A stretch of 22,549 nucleotides of DNA from an uncultured Blautia sp. (lineage in GTDB: Bacteria > Bacillota > Clostridia > Lachnospirales > Lachnospiraceae), in the NCBI GenBank assembly GCA_934373235.1, contig CAKROW010000043.1, forward strand, positions 1 to 22,549, in the 5' to 3' direction. A model generated the notes under the pieces. It was not told the DNA's origin and searched no databases. It saw only the letters and a program-made list of their open reading frames with translations. The translations under genes and the position numbers were made by a program. Shown here piece after piece: positions 6,928 through 14,140 of this stretch (position 1 is its first letter; every line of letters begins with the position of its first letter).

Positions 6928-7704
6928 TTATTCTTCGTCATAATCATCGTAGGATGATCCGTCATAAGAACTGTCATCATAGTAACTTTCATCCTCAGAA
7001 TAGTCGTATGAACTGTCACTGTAGGAACTGTCACTATACGAACTGTCATCGTAAGAGGTGTCATCTGATGACGTATCTGTATCACTGTAGGAACTGTCAT
7101 CATAATAACTTTCTGAACTATCAGATGTATCTGCTGTATCAGATGAAACATCTGTGCCGGTATCTGCTGTCGCGGCCGCTGTATCTGCTGCAGAGGTATC
7201 TGTGCCCTGCGCTGCTGTGGCTGTTCCCGCTGCCGGTGCCGTAGTGGTCAGATAATCGCCGGAAGCATAACAGGTCTGTCCGTTATAATTGATACGGACC
7301 CATCCGTTTGCACATACACCGGTACTGTTTAACTGTGCTCCTGCCAGAACGCCTGCTACCAGATCTGACTCAGCACTGGCATCTGAGCGAAGATTCACTC
7401 CCTGTGCAGCATAATAAACACCTTCTTTAACTTCCACGGAAACTCCGCTTGGAGTCTGCTCTGCTGCCGGTGCTGCTGTAGCTGCCGGTGTCTGCGTAGG
7501 TACCGGAGTTTCTGCTGCCGGTGTGGGAGTTGCCTCAGGTGTCTTTGTTGCCTTGGCTTCCGCTTTCGGTGTGGGAGTTGCCTCCTTTGCCTTACCGGAA
7601 TCCACCACAGTCACCACCGCGTCTGTTCCCTTTGTATAACCGCAGCCCTGCGCCAGAAATGCCGCTCCTAATATCAAAGTAAGAATACATGTCTTTTTTA
7701 CCAT
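6928..7704 (-). CDS. Putative lipoprotein with a bacterial SH3 domain and acidic Ser/Asp/Tyr repeat tail
   Basis: A 258-residue exported protein of unknown role. Residues 1-21 look like a lipoprotein signal (AFLAQGC, Cys21), though the residues before Cys are not an ideal lipobox. Residues 41-87 are a Pro/Thr/Ala linker with repeated TPTP motifs, as in cell-wall-spanning stalks. A bacterial SH3 (SH3_3-type) domain covers about 95-153, with VNLRSDAS and GWVRINYNGQTCYASGDYL. Residues 165-258 are low complexity, first Thr/Ala/Asp, then tandem DSSYSD/SYDD repeats ending in DDYDEE. The ATG at 7702-7704 is chosen for its GGAGG ribosome site; the open frame to 7791 adds an unlikely non-hydrophobic stretch before the signal. 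Bacterial SH3 domains often bind peptidoglycan, so a wall-associated role is inferred. Confidence 0.8.
   Translation of the reverse strand: MVKKTCILTLILGAAFLAQGCGYTKGTDAVVTVVDSGKAKEATPTPKAEAKATKTPEATPTPAAETPVPTQTPAATAAPAAEQTPSGVSVEVKEGVYYAAQGVNLRSDASAESDLVAGVLAGAQLNSTGVCANGWVRINYNGQTCYASGDYLTTTAPAAGTATAAQGTDTSAADTAAATADTGTDVSSDTADTSDSSESYYDDSSYSDTDTSSDDTSYDDSSYSDSSYSDSSYDYSEDESYYDDSSYDGSSYDDYDEE
6931..7125 (-). repeat. Degenerate coding repeats for the DSSYSD/SYDD tail
   Basis: On the plus strand the block GAACTGTCA recurs (near 6967, 7011, 7026, 7041 and 7089), often about 15 bases apart and in frame, encoding the Ser/Asp/Tyr repeats of the SH3 lipoprotein. Such in-frame repeats can change number by slippage. 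Confidence 0.7.
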
Positions 7705-7803
7705 TTTTGTAATCCTCCCTGTGAGCCGGATGTCTGCGCATACTCTGTGACACCTGGCAAAGTGGTTTTTGCTCTGTTCTTCAATATACACGATTCTTCC
7801 GTA

Positions 7804-8946
7804 TTATGCAAGTATTTTTCTGATCGCCTCTGCTGCCATATCGATCTCTTCTTCTTTGTTAAACCAGGAAAAACTGAAGCGCACGGCTCCCATCTTTTCT
7901 GTTCCCAGAGCCTTATGCATTAACGGTGCACAATGTCCGCCGGATCTTGTACTGATGCCAAAATCCTCATCCAGGATCATGCTGACCTCAGAAGATCCCA
8001 TACCGGAAAGGTTAAGTGCAACCACAGGTGATCTTTCCTTTCTGTCAAAATCTCCGTATATGGTCACTCCCGGAATCTCCTTCACCAGGTCATAAAACCT
8101 CCACATAAGCATCTCTTCTCTTTCCCGGATCTTATGAATACCGGTTTTTTCAAGCCAGCCAAGAGCTGCGTTAAGACCTGCGATCCCGTGGCCGTTTAAA
8201 GTCCCGGCCTCCAGTGCTTCCGGCATTTCCCGGGGATGTTCCTTCTGAAAAGTAAGTATTCCGCTTCCCCCGGACTTTAAAGGCTCCACCCGGATTCCGG
8301 GGCGCACACAGATGGCACCAGTCCCCTGAGGGCCCAGAAGTCCTTTATGCCCGGAAAAACATAAAATATCGATCCCGTCTTTTTTCATGGAAACCGGAAA
8401 TACTCCTGCTGTCTGGGAAGCGTCCACGATAAAGAGAATTTTATGTTTTTTTGCAATTCTTCCAATTGCATGAATATCATTTATATTTCCAGTAAGATTG
8501 GAAGCATGGGTACAGACAATTGCATGTGTATCCGGCTTTATGGAATCCTCCAGCTCTTTAAGTGAAATCCTGCCTTTTCTGTCTGCCGGAAGGATGGTAA
8601 GATCCGCTCCTTTTTCTTCCAGGACATAAAGGGGCCGCAGGACACTGTTGTGTTCCATCTCCGTTGTGATCACATGAACCTTTTCCCTCTCCGGATGGAG
8701 GACGCCGTATATGGCTGTATTTAAAGCTTCTGTTGCATTAGAGGTAAATGCAACATTTTCCGGTCCCCAGGTGTCAAACATTTCGGAAAGCCTGCATCTT
8801 GTGTCATAGACCAGCCTGGACGCAGCCAGTGCCTCCCCGCTGTTTCCTCTTCCGCTGTTTCCTGCACTGTATAATGCCTTCACCACAGCCTCAGCCACAC
8901 ATTCCGGTTTATGAAAACTGGTAGCCGCATTATCAAGATAGATCAT
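7804..8946 (-). CDS. Class V aminotransferase, cysteine desulfurase/selenocysteine lyase-like
   Basis: A PLP enzyme of 380 residues related to NifS/SufS/CsdB, which take sulfur from cysteine (or selenium from selenocysteine) as a bound persulfide (or perselenide). Seen: YLDNAATSFHKP at the N-terminus, EMEHNS with His99, the PLP-contacting Asp175 in VDASQT, the Schiff-base Lys201 in SGHKG, and the catalytic Cys339 in TRSGGHCAPL. All catalytic residues are present. The ATG at 8944-8946 follows GAGGAG. The short-loop RSGGHCAP form is typical of a group often found near selenium genes, and yedF lies beyond the next gene, so selenium or sulfur transfer is plausible. No SufU or IscU scaffold is adjacent, so a housekeeping Fe-S role is less favoured but possible. 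Confidence 0.85.
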   Translation of the reverse strand: MIYLDNAATSFHKPECVAEAVVKALYSAGNSGRGNSGEALAASRLVYDTRCRLSEMFDTWGPENVAFTSNATEALNTAIYGVLHPEREKVHVITTEMEHNSVLRPLYVLEEKGADLTILPADRKGRISLKELEDSIKPDTHAIVCTHASNLTGNINDIHAIGRIAKKHKILFIVDASQTAGVFPVSMKKDGIDILCFSGHKGLLGPQGTGAICVRPGIRVEPLKSGGSGILTFQKEHPREMPEALEAGTLNGHGIAGLNAALGWLEKTGIHKIREREEMLMWRFYDLVKEIPGVTIYGDFDRKERSPVVALNLSGMGSSEVSMILDEDFGISTRSGGHCAPLMHKALGTEKMGAVRFSFSWFNKEEEIDMAAEAIRKILA

Positions 8947-8974
8947 ATTTTTCTCCTCAGATTCGACTAAATTG

Positions 8975-9003
8975 TTGTTATTTTTGCAAAAAAACTATAT
9001 AAT
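8975..9003 (+). promoter_or_regulatory. Sigma-A-type promoter for the DAACS transporter
   Basis: TTGTTA (8975-8980), a 17-base A/T-rich spacer, and a perfect TATAAT (8998-9003), 32 bases before the start codon. Confidence 0.75.
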
Positions 9004-9035
9004 TTATTTTATACTATCAGAGGGGAGATTTCCAT

Positions 9036-10256
9036 ATGAAAAAAAACAGTTTTTTCTCAAGTCTGCCATTCAGGCTTCTGGTGGCCGTGATCCTGGGTCT
9101 CATCATCGGGCTGATCCTGAATAAATTCAGCACCAACGGGATCACTATGGCAGTTCTCAATGTTGTTGTAACCATCAAATACATCCTGGGTCAGCTTATC
9201 AACTTCTGTGTACCCCTGATCATTATCGGATTCATTGCCCCGTCTATCACCAAGCTTGGCAAAAATGCATCCCTGATCCTTGGAGTTGCAATATGTATCG
9301 CCTACTGTTCTTCCCTGGGTGCAGCTTTTTTTTCCATGCTGTCCGGATACGCAATTATCCCTCATCTTTCCATCCATACCTCCACAGAAGGGCTGAAACA
9401 GCTTCCTGATGTGATCTTTGAACTTGCCATTCCCCAGATCATGCCGGTTATGAGCGCTCTGGTGCTCTCTGTGATGCTGGGACTTGCGGCTGCCTGGACC
9501 AGAGCAAAACTTATCGCAGATCTTCTGGACGAATTCCGCCAGATCGTTCTCTTTGTTGTGACAAGAGTCATCATCCCTGTTCTGCCTCTTTTTATCGGTA
9601 CCACCTTCTGCGGACTGGCCTATGAGGGATCTATCACCAGACAGCTTCCAGTATTTATCGAAGTTATCCTTCTTGTCCTTGCAGGACACTTTATATGGAT
9701 GACCCTTCTTTATGTGATCGCCGGAATCTATGCCGGGGAAAATCCTCTTGAGGTGATCCGCCATTACGCACCTGCATACCTTACTGCAGTGGGAACCATG
9801 TCCTCCGCCGCCACCCTGGCTGTAGCACTTCGCTGTGCCTCAAAGTCAAAGCCGCTCCGAAAGGACATGGTGGATTTTGCCATCCCGCTTTTTGCTAATA
9901 TCCATCTGTGCGGTTCCGTTCTTACAGAAGTCTTCTTCTGCATGACTGTCTCCAAGATTCTCTACGGATCTGTACCTCCTGTCGGAACCATGATGCTGTT
10001 CTGCATCCTTCTGGGAATTTTTGCCATCGGCGCTCCCGGAGTTCCCGGAGGAACTGTTATGGCATCTCTGGGGATCATCACCGGTATCCTGAAGTTCGGA
10101 AGCTCCGGTACTGCCCTGATGCTTACAGTCTTTGCTCTTCAGGACAGTTTCGGTACTGCATGTAATGTAACAGGCGATGGTGCCCTCACACTGTTTCTCT
10201 CCGGATACGCCAGACGCCATGGAATTCAGGAACAGCATATAGAGATTGATCTCTGA
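9036..10256 (+). CDS. Dicarboxylate/amino acid:cation symporter family protein with altered binding motifs
   Basis: A 406-residue secondary transporter of the glutamate/aspartate (DAACS) family, with about eight membrane segments and two re-entrant loops. HP1 has SSAAT (256-260). The TM7 motif, NMDGT in the archaeal homologue GltPh, aligns here with HLCGS (290-294). HP2 has GAPGVPGGT (332-340). TM8 has DSFGTACNVTGD (370-381), keeping the positions of GltPh Asp394, Asn401 and Asp405 but replacing the substrate-binding Arg397 with Gly373. Family members import acidic or neutral amino acids or C4-acids with Na+ or H+; the lost Arg argues against an acidic substrate. The ATG follows AGGGGAG. It is a single-gene unit on the plus strand between two minus units; its end lies 15 bases from the end of yedF, and no terminator is visible there. 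Confidence 0.9.
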   Translation: MKKNSFFSSLPFRLLVAVILGLIIGLILNKFSTNGITMAVLNVVVTIKYILGQLINFCVPLIIIGFIAPSITKLGKNASLILGVAICIAYCSSLGAAFFSMLSGYAIIPHLSIHTSTEGLKQLPDVIFELAIPQIMPVMSALVLSVMLGLAAAWTRAKLIADLLDEFRQIVLFVVTRVIIPVLPLFIGTTFCGLAYEGSITRQLPVFIEVILLVLAGHFIWMTLLYVIAGIYAGENPLEVIRHYAPAYLTAVGTMSSAATLAVALRCASKSKPLRKDMVDFAIPLFANIHLCGSVLTEVFFCMTVSKILYGSVPPVGTMMLFCILLGIFAIGAPGVPGGTVMASLGIITGILKFGSSGTALMLTVFALQDSFGTACNVTGDGALTLFLSGYARRHGIQEQHIEIDL

Positions 10257-10271
10257 TACAACTAACTTATT

Positions 10272-10883
10272 TTACGGACGTATTACCTTGTCTGCCTTTG
10301 CAAGCTTCTCTGCAATGGTATACATATTGGTAACAGTTCCTACTGCCGGTTCCTTAAGGCCATAAAAGTTTACACAGGTTCCGCAGGTAAGGATCTCGCA
10401 GCCCATTTCCTGAAGGCTCTTAAGATCCTCAAGACAGAGAGAATCCTGGGCTGTGAGTTTTGCACCTCCATTGTAAAACAGAATAGTGGAAGGCAGTGTC
10501 TCAAGCTGTGTCAGGGCAAAGATAAATCCTTTGATCAGGATTCCTCCAAGCTCCGGATCTCCCTCTCCCATCTTATCAGAGGTGACAGCCACTACCATTC
10601 CCACTCCACCTGAAGCCGGGGTGCATGATGGAATATCTTCTGGAATTCCCATATTTTCAGTCTTGTTTTTTACGGTCATATTTACTTCATAACCATTCTC
10701 TGTCTTTCTGGAAACAAAGCTGCATCCTGTGCTGCCGGCAAGTCTTCCCAGGTTATTTACCGCAACATCATTATCTACCAGGACCTGGATCTCATCTCCT
10801 TTTTCAGCTTTGTCAAGTACCTTCTTTGTCATTACTACAGGAATGGGACACTGTTTTCCCATTGCATCGATCGTGTGTTTCAT
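10272..10883 (-). CDS. yedF: Sulfurtransferase-like selenium metabolism protein YedF
   Basis: A 203-residue two-domain protein. Residues 1-72 are a TusA-like domain with the CPIP motif (Cys12-Pro15), whose Cys carries persulfide in sulfur relay proteins. Residues about 90-203 are a DsrE-like domain with CGTC (167-170) followed by VNFYGL. This domain pair defines the YedF group, which in comparative genomics tracks with selenium use (selD), although the precise chemistry is not settled. It is the last gene of a minus unit after relQ and the 64-residue gene, whose stop lies 21 bases upstream. Together with the cysteine desulfurase-like gene and yqeB/yqeC in this window, it supports a selenium trait in this organism. 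The ATG follows an AAGGAGG-type site. Confidence 0.92.
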   Translation of the reverse strand: MKHTIDAMGKQCPIPVVMTKKVLDKAEKGDEIQVLVDNDVAVNNLGRLAGSTGCSFVSRKTENGYEVNMTVKNKTENMGIPEDIPSCTPASGGVGMVVAVTSDKMGEGDPELGGILIKGFIFALTQLETLPSTILFYNGGAKLTAQDSLCLEDLKSLQEMGCEILTCGTCVNFYGLKEPAVGTVTNMYTIAEKLAKADKVIRP

Positions 10884-10904
10884 ATCTTCACATCCTCCTT
10901 AAGC

Positions 10905-11099
10905 TTAATTTCTGTTTTCCAGGCTGTGAGCCTCTTTGTAAATCTCACAGGAGCCATTGTTTACACATCTCTCATGGGCGCAGTCCATAAATGTCAGCTT
11001 CCTGCTGCCATCCTCTTCAATGGTATATTCACAGCATACTGTTTCTCCGCTGTTCATGGTCCTGCAGAATCCGGATATAAATTCTTCCTCAATTGCCAT
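10905..11099 (-). CDS. Small cysteine-rich protein of unknown function
   Basis: I do not recognise a named family. The 64 residues contain six cysteines: Cys12, the pair Cys22-Cys23, Cys40, Cys45 and Cys51. The last three form C-x4-C-x5-C, a spacing that could hold a metal or Fe-S centre. There is no signal peptide or membrane segment, so it is probably cytoplasmic. The start codon lies only 5 bases after the stop of the alarmone synthetase, a GGGAG site precedes it, and yedF starts 21 bases downstream. This tight packing between two real genes, together with the cysteine pattern, supports a real gene. A thiol, metal or selenium-handling role beside YedF is a guess. Confidence 0.75.
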   Translation of the reverse strand: MAIEEEFISGFCRTMNSGETVCCEYTIEEDGSRKLTFMDCAHERCVNNGSCEIYKEAHSLENRN

Positions 11100-11104
11100 A
11101 TTTT

Positions 11105-11743
11105 CTACTCCCTGTTCTGTACCACTTCTTCCGGTACGATCTCCTCAAGCATCCCGGTCTCATTGTAGGCCTCAAACTGTTCCTCGATCTTCCCCAGAAT
11201 ATCTGCATACTGGCAGAAAGCCTCTGCAAGTTCCGCCCTGTGCTCCGGTACCTTCTTATAGCAGACTCTGTGCTCCATGCTTGCCCACAGATCCATGGTC
11301 ATGGTTCGAAGCTGGATCTCCACAGGAAAATACTCCATGGTATCCAGATAATATACCGGTACAGCAATGATCACATGAAAGCTGCGGTATCCGTTGGGCT
11401 TGGGATTGTGGATGTAGTCCTTCTCCCTTATAAAGATCAGCTCACTCTGTCTTTTCAGTGCGTTTACAAGATTATAGATATCATCTATAAAATAGCAGAT
11501 CACACGGATTCCCGCAATGTCTCTTAAATAATCCTTGGCGTTCTGCACACTGTCTGAATGTCCTAGCTTTGCAAGCTTCTTCTCAATGCTCTTCTTGGAC
11601 TTGATACGTTCCTGTATATTATGTATTGGTGATACTGATGATTTCTGATAAAGACTTCCGTTCAGCACCTCCAGCCTGGTCCTCATCATCTGGCAGGCAT
11701 TCTGGTATGGCTGAATAAAGTCGTAATACTGTTCATTTGTCAT
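11105..11743 (-). CDS. Small alarmone synthetase (GTP pyrophosphokinase, RelQ/YjbM-like)
   Basis: Makes (p)ppGpp from ATP and GTP/GDP. The 212 residues hold only the RelA/SpoT synthetase domain: RDIAGIRV (74-81), KPNGYRS (115-121), VEIQLRT (141-147) and MEHR (156-159). There is no HD hydrolase, TGS or ACT domain, so it is a stand-alone synthetase of the RelQ/RelP group rather than the long Rel. RelQ enzymes are usually tetramers activated by pppGpp. The ATG follows GAGGGG. It heads a minus unit with the cysteine-rich protein and yedF. RelQ versus RelP type is not certain from sequence. Confidence 0.93.
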   Translation of the reverse strand: MTNEQYYDFIQPYQNACQMMRTRLEVLNGSLYQKSSVSPIHNIQERIKSKKSIEKKLAKLGHSDSVQNAKDYLRDIAGIRVICYFIDDIYNLVNALKRQSELIFIREKDYIHNPKPNGYRSFHVIIAVPVYYLDTMEYFPVEIQLRTMTMDLWASMEHRVCYKKVPEHRAELAEAFCQYADILGKIEEQFEAYNETGMLEEIVPEEVVQNRE

Positions 11744-11835
11744 TCAAACCCCTCTTTCTTTTTGACTCACCATCCTTTGTATTTTAATGGATATATGTGA
11801 GCATTTTGTATTAAAAGTCTAAGGTTTTCCTGATT

Positions 11836-11865
11836 ATTTTATTAATTTTCCATAAAATCCGTCAG
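11836..11865 (-). promoter_or_regulatory. Possible promoter for the alarmone synthetase unit
   Basis: On the minus strand CTGACG (11860-11865) and TAAAAT (11836-11841), 18 bases apart, within the A/T-rich 128-base gap after the DUF1015 gene. The -35 match is modest. Nothing else was found in this gap. Confidence 0.35.
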
Positions 11866-11871
11866 GACAGA

Positions 11872-13116
11872 TCAGGATAATTTATGGATAAACAGCCCGC
11901 TGCAAAGCTTCGGTTCAAACCAGGTGGACTTTGGAGGCATCAGTTTTCCTGCATCTGCAATGCTCATCAGCTCCTCAATGGATGTGGGATACATGGCAAA
12001 AGCCACACCACCGGTCTCATCTGCTGTCTCTGCCAGATCTTTCAGCCTGTGGTTTCCACCCATAAAGCGGATCCGCTCATCTGTTCTCGGATCTTTGATG
12101 CCAAGAACCGGTCCCAGTACACGGTCCTGCAAAATGGACACATCAAGCCTGCCTACCTCATCCTTTTTCTGGTAAAGATCCGGATATGCCTGCAGATGGA
12201 ACCACTCTCCGTCCACATACATGCCAAAGCAGTGTTTTTCCACTGGTTTACATGGAAATCCAGGCATTGCCATCAGCTCAAAATTAAATTTCATGCTTCC
12301 AATAAAGGCACGCACATCAATGCCGTTAAGATCTTTTACGATCCGGTGATAGGGAAGGATTGTAAGCTGTTCACATGGAAATACAACAGAAAGGAAAAAG
12401 TTAAACTCCTCTTCACCTGTATAATTCGGATTTTCCTCACGTCTTTTCAGCCCCACTTTTACTGCAGAAGCAGCTCTGTGATGTCCATCCGCAATATAAA
12501 CAGAGGGGACATCCTGAAAAAGAAGGCTGATCCTTTTGATCGTCTCCTCCTCATCCACCACCCAGACTCTGTGTGTGATCTCATCTTCCTCTGTAAAATC
12601 ATAAACCGGCTCATGGGATACCCTCCATTCTTCCACAAGTTTAAGAAGAGGCTCCGGGTAAGGGCAGGTAAGAAAAATAGGGCCTGTGTTTGCATCGCAC
12701 ACATCCACATGGCGGATCCTGTCCTGTTCTTTATCCTCCCTTGTAAGCTCATGCTTTTTGATGGTTCCATTTAAATAATCATCGATTGAACTTACTCCTA
12801 CAATACCTGTCTGGGATTTTCCCTTGCGCACTAGTTCATAAAGGTAAAAATTCCGTTTCTCATCCTGGATCAGGATTCCGTTTTTCTGGAAACAGTCCAG
12901 GTTTTCTCTTGCTTTTGCATAGACCTCCGGCGCATAAAGATTAGTGGAGGGATCCAGATCCATCTCCGCTCTGTCTATATGAAGGAAGGAATATGGATTT
13001 TTTTCACCGATCCGGCGTGCCTCCTCCCTGGTTACAACATCATAGGGAAGGGCTGCCACAGCGGCGGCCTTTTCCCTGGCAGGCCTTACTGCCTGAAATG
13101 CCTGAAATACTGCCAT
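11872..13116 (-). CDS. DUF1015 family protein (SerK-related)
   Basis: A 414-residue cytoplasmic protein of the DUF1015 family. Family landmarks are LPYDVV (23-28), NPYSFLHI (40-47), KKHELTREDKE (120-130) and ADGHHRAASA (209-218). The family includes the archaeal ADP-dependent serine kinase SerK, so a small-molecule kinase activity, possibly on serine, is the best lead; it is not shown for most bacterial members. In many anaerobes the gene lies beside serine synthesis genes, but here it follows the bile salt hydrolase after 29 bases, and no serA or serC is in the window. It is probably the last gene of the MATE-bile salt hydrolase-DUF1015 unit. The ATG has an AAAGGA ribosome site. Confidence 0.85.
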   Translation of the reverse strand: MAVFQAFQAVRPAREKAAAVAALPYDVVTREEARRIGEKNPYSFLHIDRAEMDLDPSTNLYAPEVYAKARENLDCFQKNGILIQDEKRNFYLYELVRKGKSQTGIVGVSSIDDYLNGTIKKHELTREDKEQDRIRHVDVCDANTGPIFLTCPYPEPLLKLVEEWRVSHEPVYDFTEEDEITHRVWVVDEEETIKRISLLFQDVPSVYIADGHHRAASAVKVGLKRREENPNYTGEEEFNFFLSVVFPCEQLTILPYHRIVKDLNGIDVRAFIGSMKFNFELMAMPGFPCKPVEKHCFGMYVDGEWFHLQAYPDLYQKKDEVGRLDVSILQDRVLGPVLGIKDPRTDERIRFMGGNHRLKDLAETADETGGVAFAMYPTSIEELMSIADAGKLMPPKSTWFEPKLCSGLFIHKLS

Positions 13117-13145
13117 TTTATTTTTGTCCTTTCGTTTTTTGTATG

Positions 13146-14120
13146 TCAGTTCTGAAAATTGATCTGTCCTTTTTTTACCAGCGGATATCTGGAAAGATCT
13201 CTTCCATCCAGGTCTTCCCTGTGCATATCCACAGCGCTGATCTGCTGATTATCATAGGTAGTATAATAATAAATCCCTCTGGTGGCATTACAACAGGAAG
13301 TATAAAGGGTGATCTCATATTTTCCTGGTTCCACCTCACAGCAGCCTCTCTGCTGCTCCACAGACCCGAGTATATGGAAAAACTGGCTCACACTCTCCTC
13401 CTCAGAATCCCCGGATCGGGAATTCAGCTTTGTAAATGCCACTTTTGCAAACCTTGAGGCAGAGGAAAGGTCTCCCGGAAGCCCCATAGCCCCCATTCCA
13501 CGACTGTAAGCCTTAAGAGGAAGATGCCCTCCGAAATTATTCTCCGGCTGTTTTGGCGAAAGGTTCATATAGTTATTCAGAAGAAACATCTGTGTGTCAA
13601 AGGGCGGATTATTGGTAAGGACCCCCACCGGATTATCCCACACATGAAGTCCGTCTGCCATGGATTCCACTGTGATACTCTCATTCTCATCTGAAATGAT
13701 CCAGTGAAGTCCCGCACATGGTAACTGTTCGCTGAATGGCGTATCTGTAAGGCAGAGTTCTCTAAGCTTCTTCCTGGCTTCCTTTACAGAGGAGCAGCTT
13801 CCCAGTATCCATGGAATAAACTCAAACTGCGCTACATTCTGTTTCCCTTCTGTAACCTTTCCGTAAACTGCGTTCCCCACAAAATTAAGTCCTGCCATTC
13901 CAAGACCTTTTTCATTGATGGCATCATAATAAAGGGGATAATCGCCTGCAACATGAGCCATCCCTACAATTGCGTAGTGATGTGACATGGTTTCCATATG
14001 CCGGAAATGAAAAGGGTAATTCCTTGGCGTCACAGTGATCTCATCCCCATAGGAAAACTCATAGTCCAGCGTTCTTCCAAAATAAAAATCCTTTGTTCTG
14101 TATGTTGCTGCTGTACACAT
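13146..14120 (-). CDS. bsh: Choloylglycine hydrolase family protein (bile salt hydrolase)
   Basis: An N-terminal nucleophile hydrolase that cleaves the amide between bile acids and glycine or taurine; the penicillin V acylase branch is the alternative. Removing the initiator Met exposes Cys2 as nucleophile. By alignment from memory with the Clostridium perfringens enzyme, the catalytic set is complete: Cys2, Arg16 and Asp19 in FGRTLDYE, Asn79 in GLNF, Asn171 in LTNNPP and Arg223 in SASRF. GLPGD (213-217) is also typical. The length of 324 fits and there is no signal peptide, so it is cytoplasmic. The ATG follows AAGGAGG. It starts 20 bases after the upstream MATE gene, so the two are probably co-transcribed. 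The enzyme marks a gut lifestyle. Confidence 0.92.
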   Translation of the reverse strand: MCTAATYRTKDFYFGRTLDYEFSYGDEITVTPRNYPFHFRHMETMSHHYAIVGMAHVAGDYPLYYDAINEKGLGMAGLNFVGNAVYGKVTEGKQNVAQFEFIPWILGSCSSVKEARKKLRELCLTDTPFSEQLPCAGLHWIISDENESITVESMADGLHVWDNPVGVLTNNPPFDTQMFLLNNYMNLSPKQPENNFGGHLPLKAYSRGMGAMGLPGDLSSASRFAKVAFTKLNSRSGDSEEESVSQFFHILGSVEQQRGCCEVEPGKYEITLYTSCCNATRGIYYYTTYDNQQISAVDMHREDLDGRDLSRYPLVKKGQINFQN

Positions 14121-14140
14121 AAACTGATTCCTCCTTATAT

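Noticed and set aside
6931..7125. CRISPR-like or intergenic tandem repeat
   Set aside because: The repeats are degenerate, in frame, and encode the Ser/Asp/Tyr tail of a protein.
7705..7791. Upstream-extended start for the SH3 lipoprotein
   Set aside because: It would place 29 polar residues before the signal peptide; the ATG at 7704 has a GGAGG site.
9057..9764. Long minus-strand open frame (235 codons) opposite the DAACS transporter
   Set aside because: It is the shadow of a clearly recognised membrane transporter; the product is charged low-quality sequence with no family features.
10257..10271. Terminator between the DAACS transporter and yedF
   Set aside because: The 15-base gap holds no inverted repeat with a T-run.
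11884..12774. Plus-strand open frame of 296 codons opposite the DUF1015 gene
   Set aside because: The opposite strand encodes conserved DUF1015 motifs; the plus-strand product shows no recognisable domain and has no convincing ribosome site.
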